38,837 nucleotides of DNA from NCBI GenBank assembly GCA_902529795.1, contig CABZXY010000007.1, positions 1 through 38,837 on the forward strand, written 5' to 3'. Of this stretch, positions 32,862-38,837 are shown one piece after another; the first letter of the stretch is position 1; each line of letters begins with the position of its first letter. Below the pieces are notes generated by a model. It was not told the origin of the DNA. It saw nothing but the letters and a program-made list of their open reading frames with translations, and did no database searches. This DNA is from an uncultured Alphaproteobacteria bacterium (lineage in GTDB: Bacteria; Pseudomonadota; Alphaproteobacteria; HIMB59). Position numbers and translations under genes: made by a program.

Positions 32862-35528
32862 TTAATCTTCTAACCTCGCGACTGAAACAATCTTTTCTTT
32901 ACTATCAACTTTAAAGACAGATACTCCCTGAGATACTCTGCCAACTACTCGAATGTTTTCTCCAACATTACAACGTAATAATTTACCAGAGTCAGAAATT
33001 AAAGCTATATTATCATCTAAATTTACCTTTAAAGATTGAACTACCCTTCCATTTTTTGGAGTAATAGTAATATTAGTAACGCCTGACCCCCCTCTGTTAG
33101 TAATTCTGTATTCGTATGCAGAGCTTAATTTGCCATAACCATTTTCTGTAATCGATAAAAGATACTCTTCGCTTTCTGCTAATTCTTGAAATTTCTTATT
33201 CATTTTTGAGGTATCTTTTTTGGCTTCATTTTTTGCTTTTAAATAAGACTCTCTTACATCTATAGAAATTTTATTATGAAGAAGACTGCAAATAGATACA
33301 ACTTTATCGTCTTTCGCTAATTTAATTCCTCTAACACCAGCTGAACCTAAACCAGAAAACTCTCTTAAATCCTTTGTGGCAAATCGGATAGATTTACCGT
33401 TAGTTGTTGCCAATTGAACATCGTCATTTTCAATAACAGAAATAACACCAATTAAACGATCGCCTGTTTTAAGTTTAATCGCCGTTTTACCAGAGCGAGC
33501 TAATTTTCGAGTACCACTCATCGCGACATCTTTTAATTTATTTTTTCTAATGTTTCCTAAGCTTGTGGCAAAAACTAAATTATAATTTTCAAAATCACCA
33601 ATATCTTTTGGTAAAGTAAGAATAGAGGAAATTTTTTCATTTTTTGATATTGGAATTAAATTTACAATTGCCTTACCTCTAGAGGTTGGTGTTCCTGCCG
33701 GAAGCTCATAGGCTTTCATTGAATAAACTTTACCCACGGAAGTGAAAAATAAGATTGTATCTCTAGTAGTAGCGGCAAATACTTGTTCTAAAAAATCTTC
33801 ATCGCGTGTAGTCATCGCATTCTTTCCCTTTCCTCCTCTTTTTTGAACTTTATAGGAGGATTTAAGTACTCGTTTGATATACCCTTGATGAGAAACTGTG
33901 ACCACAACATCTTCTTCAATTATTAAATCTTCTGTATCTACTTCTTCAATATCATGTTTTTGAATTTCAGTTTTACGAGGGGTAGCAAAATTATCTTTAA
34001 TTTCATTTAACTCATCTTTTAAGACTTTTAATAATTGCTTATTTGAATTTAGAATTTTTAGATAACTATTAATATCTTCGACTAAAGATTTTAAATTATT
34101 AAACAAATCATCCCTCTCAAGGGCGGTTAACTTTTGTAATCTTAACTCAAGTATCGCTTTTGCTTGTTCTTCATCTAGTAAAATTTTAGAAGATGAAGAT
34201 TTAAAGGAAGGATTAATTAACTTTATGTACTGAGTAATATTTGATTTAGCTGACCATTTTGTTGACAGTAATTTTTGCTTCGCCTCAGCTGGAGTTTTAG
34301 ATTTTTTAATTAAATCAATTACAGCATCAATGTTATTAACGGCTATAGAAAGACCTATCAATATATTAGCTTTTTCTCTAGCTTTATTAAGCTTATAGAC
34401 TGTTCTTTTTGTAATAACGTCTTTTCTAAAATCAATAAAGTGAGAAAGGCCATCTCTTAAATTAAGAGTTAAAGGTTTAGTCTCTTTTAATGCTAGCATA
34501 TTACTGCTAAATGAAGTTTTTAAGGGTGTGTATTGAAATAGTTGATTTTTAATAATTTCAACTACAGCAGAAGATTTCAATTCAATTACAATTCGAACAC
34601 CCTCTTTATTAGACTCATCTCTAATATCATTAATTCCTTCGATAGTTTTGTTATTAACAACATCAGCAATTCTTTCTAAAAGTTTAGATTTATTTTGTAA
34701 GTATGGGATTTCAGTAATCACAATCGCATTTCTGGTTTTAATTTTTTCTTCATGAAGTTTGGAAAGAACGGTTACACTCCCTCTTCCAGTCTCATACATC
34801 GAATTAAGACCTGCGGTTCCTGAAATAATTCCACCCGTTGGAAAATCTGGACCTTTGACAATTTTATGCAATTGTTTTGATGTATTATCAGGTTCATCAA
34901 CAAGAAGTAATGTTGCGTCTATGATTTCACCTAAATTATGGGGAGGAATGTTTGTAGCCATACCAACAGCAATACCACTTGCTCCATTGACAAAAATATT
35001 AGGAAAACGTGAAGGTAAAACTTTTGGCTCAGTTAATGTTTCGTCATAATTAGGTCTTAGTTGAACGGTGTCATATTCTAACTCTTCTAGCATAAAAGAA
35101 GATACTTTATCAAGACGAGCCTCTGTATAACGCATCGCGGCTGCAGGGTCGCCGTCCATGGAACCATAATTACCTTGACCATCTATTAAAGGTAATCGCA
35201 TAGTAAAATCTTGAGCCATTCGTACCATAGACTCGTAAATTGCTGAGTCGCCATGAGGGTGGTATTTACCCATAACATCACCAACTATTCTTGCAGATTT
35301 TTTATAAGGTTTGTTATGATGATATGAAGACTCATACATTGAATATAAAATTCTTCGATGAACAGGTTTTAGGCCATCTCTAATGTCAGGAAGCGCTCTA
35401 GATACAATAACGCTCATAGCATAGTCTAAATAACTTTTTTCTAATTCATCTGTGATATCAATATTTGGATAAACTTTATCGTCTAATACATCTAACAGTT
35501 TTGATTTAGTTTTTTTCTTTTTAGCCAA
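32862..35528 (-). CDS. gyrA: DNA gyrase subunit A
   Basis: The 888-residue DNA-cleaving subunit of gyrase. N-terminal [27 protein letters not shown], quinolone-pocket stretch [19 protein letters not shown], active-site Tyr in [10 protein letters not shown], a coiled-coil tower region (~residues 370-500), and the C-terminal pinwheel beginning with the gyrase-specific GyrA box QKRGGKG, which separates it from ParC. In the quinolone region the position equal to E. coli Ser83 is Ser, while the Asp87 position is Glu. The C-terminus ([15 protein letters not shown]) ends without a long acidic tail. Twelve bases separate it from ssb upstream. Confidence 0.97.
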   Translation of the reverse strand: MAKKKKTKSKLLDVLDDKVYPNIDITDELEKSYLDYAMSVIVSRALPDIRDGLKPVHRRILYSMYESSYHHNKPYKKSARIVGDVMGKYHPHGDSAIYESMVRMAQDFTMRLPLIDGQGNYGSMDGDPAAAMRYTEARLDKVSSFMLEELEYDTVQLRPNYDETLTEPKVLPSRFPNIFVNGASGIAVGMATNIPPHNLGEIIDATLLLVDEPDNTSKQLHKIVKGPDFPTGGIISGTAGLNSMYETGRGSVTVLSKLHEEKIKTRNAIVITEIPYLQNKSKLLERIADVVNNKTIEGINDIRDESNKEGVRIVIELKSSAVVEIIKNQLFQYTPLKTSFSSNMLALKETKPLTLNLRDGLSHFIDFRKDVITKRTVYKLNKAREKANILIGLSIAVNNIDAVIDLIKKSKTPAEAKQKLLSTKWSAKSNITQYIKLINPSFKSSSSKILLDEEQAKAILELRLQKLTALERDDLFNNLKSLVEDINSYLKILNSNKQLLKVLKDELNEIKDNFATPRKTEIQKHDIEEVDTEDLIIEEDVVVTVSHQGYIKRVLKSSYKVQKRGGKGKNAMTTRDEDFLEQVFAATTRDTILFFTSVGKVYSMKAYELPAGTPTSRGKAIVNLIPISKNEKISSILTLPKDIGDFENYNLVFATSLGNIRKNKLKDVAMSGTRKLARSGKTAIKLKTGDRLIGVISVIENDDVQLATTNGKSIRFATKDLREFSGLGSAGVRGIKLAKDDKVVSICSLLHNKISIDVRESYLKAKNEAKKDTSKMNKKFQELAESEEYLLSITENGYGKLSSAYEYRITNRGGSGVTNITITPKNGRVVQSLKVNLDDNIALISDSGKLLRCNVGENIRVVGRVSQGVSVFKVDSKEKIVSVARLED

Positions 35529-35540
35529 TGTTTAAATTAT

Positions 35541-36008
35541 TTAAAAAGGGATATCATCATCAAGCTGTTCAGCGGTTGAGTTATCAGATCCGCCTAGAGC
35601 TTCATCAGCAGCTGAGTCAATTTGATTAGAGTTGTCATCAGATATAGCTGACTGTGATCTAGAGTCTAGCATGGTAAGAACACCAGAATAATTTGGAATG
35701 ACTACTTCAGTTGTATATTTATCGACTCCATTGTTATCGGTCCACTTGCGAGTCTGTAATTGGCCCTCAACATATACTTTTGATCCCTTTCGAAGATATT
35801 TTTCACAAACATCTGCTAATTTATCATTAAAAACAACTACTCGATGCCACTCAGTTTTATCCTCAAGTTGTTGGGTTTCTTTATTTCTATATTTGGTTGA
35901 AGTAGCTATTGAAAAGCTAGCCAATCTAGAGCCTGCTGAGGTGGCGCGAATATCAGGGTCTTTGCCTAAGTTACCAAGAAGAATTACTTTATTTACTGAT
36001 CCAGCCAT
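35541..36008 (-). CDS. ssb: Single-stranded DNA-binding protein
   Basis: 155 residues. OB-fold domain 1-110 (MAGSVNKVILLGNLGKDPDIR, FSIATSTKYRN, TEWHRVVVFNDKLADVCEKYLRKGSKVYVEGQLQTRKW), a short Ser/Asn/Asp-rich disordered linker, and the protein-interaction tip DDDIPF that recruits replication and repair partners. Bacterial SSB works as a homotetramer. It leads the ssb-gyrA-coaD operon and is divergent from uvrA, with 63 bases between the two starts, as in many Proteobacteria. Confidence 0.97.
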   Translation of the reverse strand: MAGSVNKVILLGNLGKDPDIRATSAGSRLASFSIATSTKYRNKETQQLEDKTEWHRVVVFNDKLADVCEKYLRKGSKVYVEGQLQTRKWTDNNGVDKYTTEVVIPNYSGVLTMLDSRSQSAISDDNSNQIDSAADEALGGSDNSTAEQLDDDIPF

Positions 36009-36071
36009 GATTATTTTAATTAAAAGATAATAGTAATATATATTAATTCAGCTTTTATTGATACCAAATTT

Positions 36072-38837
36072 ATGGAAAATCCCTCTCCTTTAACTCACAT
36101 CATTGTTCACAATGCATATGAACATAATTTAAAAAACTTAAATCTAAGTTTACCAAAAAATAAACTAGTAGTAATTACCGGAGTGAGTGGATCTGGTAAA
36201 TCAACTTTGGCTTTCGATACAATTTATGCAGAAGGACAAAGAAAGTACATCGAATCACTAAGCGCTTATGCAAGACAATTTCTAGATATGATGGATAAAC
36301 CAAAGGTAGATAAAATTGAGGGATTGTCACCTGCTATTTCTATTGACCAAAAAACTACAAGCAAAAATCCAAGATCTACTGTCGGAACTGTTACTGAAAT
36401 TTATGATTATTTAAGAGTGCTTTTTGCAAGAGTTGGTACTCCTTACTCGCCCACAACTGGGAAACCCATAGTGGGATTAACTAGTTCTGAGATAATTGAT
36501 GAGGTTGTTTCTAAATTTAATAAGAAAAAAATTATGATCATGATGCCACTTATTAAAGGTAGAAAAGGAGAGTACAAAAAATTATTTGATGAGTATTTTA
36601 AAAAAGGATACGAGCGTTTTTATGTTAATGAAAAAATATATCAAAAGAATGAAATACCTGAATTAAGTAAAAATTTTAAACATTCGATAAGTGTCATTAT
36701 TGACAGAGTCATACCTAATGATGAAAATCGTGATCGATTAGCAAACAGTATCGAAATTTGCCTTAATGAAAGTAGTGGCAATGTTGAAGTTTATGATCTT
36801 GAAAGTGAAAAGTTAATAAGTCTATCTAATAAATTTATGTGCCCAGTCAGTGGATTTAGTATAGACGAAATAGAACCAAGACTATTTAGTTTTAATAATC
36901 CTTACGGGGCTTGTAGTGATTGTGATGGCTTAGGAGAGGTAGATGCTTTTGACGAAGATCTTCTCATTCCTGATAAAAATTTAAGTATTAATGAAGGTGC
37001 GATTAATTATTGGTCAGAAAAAGCTCAAAGTAAAATACATCCTAAATTAAAGAAACTATTTCAGAAAAATAATTATAAAGATGTCATTTGGTCTAAACTT
37101 CCTAAAACTTTTCAAAATGAAGTTTTGTATGGAGGTAGGAGCTTTGATGGTCTTATTAATATTATGGATGACATTTATGATGGAACTTCAAGTTGGTGGA
37201 GACAGTGGGAACTTGAAAAATTTAGAAATTCTAAAACGTGCCAATCTTGTCAAGGTAATAGATTAAATGAAAAAGCTTTATGTATCAAAATTAATCAAAT
37301 TAATATTAGCGAACTAACACATTTAAGTATTAACAAATCCCTAAATTGGATTAATAATTTTGAAAAATCATTATCAGATCAAAAAAAATTAATTGCTGCT
37401 CCTCTTAAAAAAGAAATTTTTTCAAGATTAAATTTTTTAAATGAAGTTGGATTAAACTATCTTAGTTTATCCAGAAAAAGTTCAACATTATCTGGTGGTG
37501 AGTCCCAACGAATAAGATTAGCCAGTCAAATAGGCTCTGGTTTAACGGGTGTTACTTATGTTTTAGATGAGCCCTCTATAGGTCTACATCAAAGAGATAA
37601 TCAAAAGCTTATCAATACATTAAAAAATTTAAGAGATCTTGGTAATACAATAATAGTAGTAGAACACGATGAAGATATTATTAGGGAGGCTGATTACGTT
37701 GTCGATATTGGAAAAAATGCTGGTATTAAAGGAGGCTCAATTGTATCCGAGGGATCCTTTCAAAAAATCCTACATAATAAAGATAGTCTTACAAGTGGGT
37801 ATATAAATGGAATTATCAGTCGTTATTCTCAACCTATAAATAAAAATGGCAAAAAAGGATTTATTCAGATTTCTAAAGCTAACGGTAACAACCTTAAAAA
37901 TGTAAGTGTAAAATTTCCACTTGGAAAATTTATTAGTGTAACAGGTGTTTCTGGAAGTGGAAAATCTACATTAATTAATGAAACATTATACGGCGCTGCA
38001 AATAATAGAATATATGAAAAAATAATTAAAACACTTCCTTATGAAAATATTAGTGGAATTGAAAATATTGATAAAGTAATAAACATTGACCAATCACCAA
38101 TTGGGAGAACTCCTCGTTCTAATCCTGCTACATATGTTGGTTTATTTACCCCTATTAGAGAATGGTTTGCGAATTTACCTGAGGCGAAAGTAAAAGGTTT
38201 TAAACCTGGTAGGTTTTCATTTAATGTTAAAGGAGGGAGATGTGAGAGTTGTGAAGGTGACGGTCTTAAAAAAATTGAAATGCATTTTTTAGCTCCAGTT
38301 TATGTTAAATGTGAAGTATGTAATGGGAAAAGATACAATAAAGAAACTTTATCAGTACAATTTAAGTCTAAAAATATTAGCGATATTTTATCTATGACTG
38401 TCGATGATGCTTGTGAATTTTTTGAAACAAATCCTCAGGTATTCTCTAAATTAAAAACACTTCAAAATGTTGGTCTTGGCTATATTTCTATTGGGCAAGC
38501 AGCCACTACCCTTTCCGGAGGCGAGGCTCAAAGGATAAAATTATCAAAAGAATTATCAAAAAGACAAACTGGAAAAACCTTATATATTTTAGATGAGCCT
38601 ACTACTGGATTACACTTTGATGATATTAAAAAATTATTAGAAATTTTACATAAACTTGTTTCTTATGGAAATACAGTAATAGTAATCGAACATAATTTAG
38701 ATGTTATAAATACTAGCGATTGGATAATTGACCTTGGCCCAGAAGGAGGAGATCAAGGAGGAAGCATTCTCTTTGAGGGGTTAACTAAAGAATTAATTAA
38801 ATTAAATAATAACCAAACAGGCATTTTTTTAAAAAAA
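36072..38837 (+). CDS. uvrA: Excinuclease ABC subunit UvrA (3' end outside window)
   Basis: Damage-recognition ATPase of nucleotide excision repair. The frame runs from the ATG at 36072 to the last base (922 codons); roughly 20 residues are missing compared with typical ~940-960. Two ABC modules: first Walker A GVSGSGKSTLAFDTIYAEGQ and signature LSGGESQRIRLASQIGSGL, second GVSGSGKSTLINETL and LSGGEAQRIKLSKEL with LYILDEPTTGLHFDDI. The UvrB-binding and insertion regions lie between (TTSKNPRSTVGTVTEIYDYLR). The second zinc module is complete (CESCEGDG ... CEVCNGKRYN). The first has CPVSGF ... CSDCDGLG, lacking one Cys relative to E. coli CPICGY. Divergent from ssb; no alphaproteobacterial SOS box (GTTC-N7-GTTC) is visible between them. 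Confidence 0.96.
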   Translation, partial: MENPSPLTHIIVHNAYEHNLKNLNLSLPKNKLVVITGVSGSGKSTLAFDTIYAEGQRKYIESLSAYARQFLDMMDKPKVDKIEGLSPAISIDQKTTSKNPRSTVGTVTEIYDYLRVLFARVGTPYSPTTGKPIVGLTSSEIIDEVVSKFNKKKIMIMMPLIKGRKGEYKKLFDEYFKKGYERFYVNEKIYQKNEIPELSKNFKHSISVIIDRVIPNDENRDRLANSIEICLNESSGNVEVYDLESEKLISLSNKFMCPVSGFSIDEIEPRLFSFNNPYGACSDCDGLGEVDAFDEDLLIPDKNLSINEGAINYWSEKAQSKIHPKLKKLFQKNNYKDVIWSKLPKTFQNEVLYGGRSFDGLINIMDDIYDGTSSWWRQWELEKFRNSKTCQSCQGNRLNEKALCIKINQINISELTHLSINKSLNWINNFEKSLSDQKKLIAAPLKKEIFSRLNFLNEVGLNYLSLSRKSSTLSGGESQRIRLASQIGSGLTGVTYVLDEPSIGLHQRDNQKLINTLKNLRDLGNTIIVVEHDEDIIREADYVVDIGKNAGIKGGSIVSEGSFQKILHNKDSLTSGYINGIISRYSQPINKNGKKGFIQISKANGNNLKNVSVKFPLGKFISVTGVSGSGKSTLINETLYGAANNRIYEKIIKTLPYENISGIENIDKVINIDQSPIGRTPRSNPATYVGLFTPIREWFANLPEAKVKGFKPGRFSFNVKGGRCESCEGDGLKKIEMHFLAPVYVKCEVCNGKRYNKETLSVQFKSKNISDILSMTVDDACEFFETNPQVFSKLKTLQNVGLGYISIGQAATTLSGGEAQRIKLSKELSKRQTGKTLYILDEPTTGLHFDDIKKLLEILHKLVSYGNTVIVIEHNLDVINTSDWIIDLGPEGGDQGGSILFEGLTKELIKLNNNQTGIFLKK

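Noticed and set aside
34759-35049. Forward frame of 96 codons inside gyrA
   Set aside because: A shadow of gyrA on the opposite strand; no ribosome site or recognisable protein. The same holds for the other frames inside the transporter genes.
36009-36071. SOS box between ssb and uvrA
   Set aside because: No GTTC-N7-GTTC or GAAC-N7-GAAC pattern is present in the 63 bases.

Overview
The window is a continuous piece of bacterial chromosome, strongly AT-rich by eye and very densely packed, with overlapping or near-touching genes and no intergenic gap over about 240 bases. Two gene orders are familiar from Alphaproteobacteria: recG beside a DUF502 gene at the left, and uvrA / ssb-gyrA-coaD at the right. 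Three binding-protein-dependent uptake systems, AT-rich sequence and compact spacing suggest a streamlined marine alphaproteobacterium (SAR11/HIMB59/AEGEAN-169-like). The exact lineage is inference. I see no CRISPR array, insertion sequence, prophage or known defence system.

Layout. 1-7956 is housekeeping: the 3' part of recG, a DUF502 membrane protein, a 59-residue DUF6494-like protein, a tightly coupled envelope unit (DUF3108, tandem DUF2061, small membrane protein), mnmH (tRNA 2-selenouridine synthase), a divergent thiL, a small helical protein, a cyclopropane-fatty-acyl-phospholipid synthase and nadE. 7963-12918 is a Ugp-like (glycerol-3-phosphate type) ABC importer that carries two paralogous MalG/UgpE-type permeases in tandem. 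13032-16461 is a TAXI-type TRAP transporter with a fused permease. 16525-19650 holds an aminotransferase, aroQ and an aldehyde dehydrogenase. 19719-21428 holds a 70-residue protein, a DUF1868/2H-phosphoesterase-like protein and a GntR/FCD regulator. 21431-27875 is a Dpp/Opp-type peptide importer (fused double ATPase, two permeases, binding protein) with a divergent M24B aminopeptidase. 27883-29017 encodes a YczE-like membrane protein and a YtoQ-like protein. 29250-32042 is a surface autotransporter (beta-propeller, two Ig-like domains, C-terminal barrel) broken by one in-frame TAA. 32276-38837 holds tRNA-Lys(UUU), coaD, gyrA, ssb and most of uvrA.

How parts fit: each of the three uptake systems begins with a binding-protein gene that has a strong Shine-Dalgarno sequence, followed by a perfect inverted repeat 7-14 bases before the first permease start codon. 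This is a shared way to make much more binding protein than permease. Peptide uptake, the M24B peptidase and the GntR regulator look like one functional neighbourhood.

I did not find a clearly new multi-gene system. The best leads are the stop-interrupted autotransporter, the triple hairpin architecture, the duplicated UgpE-type permease, and the head-to-head genes whose two start codons share one 8-bp palindrome.
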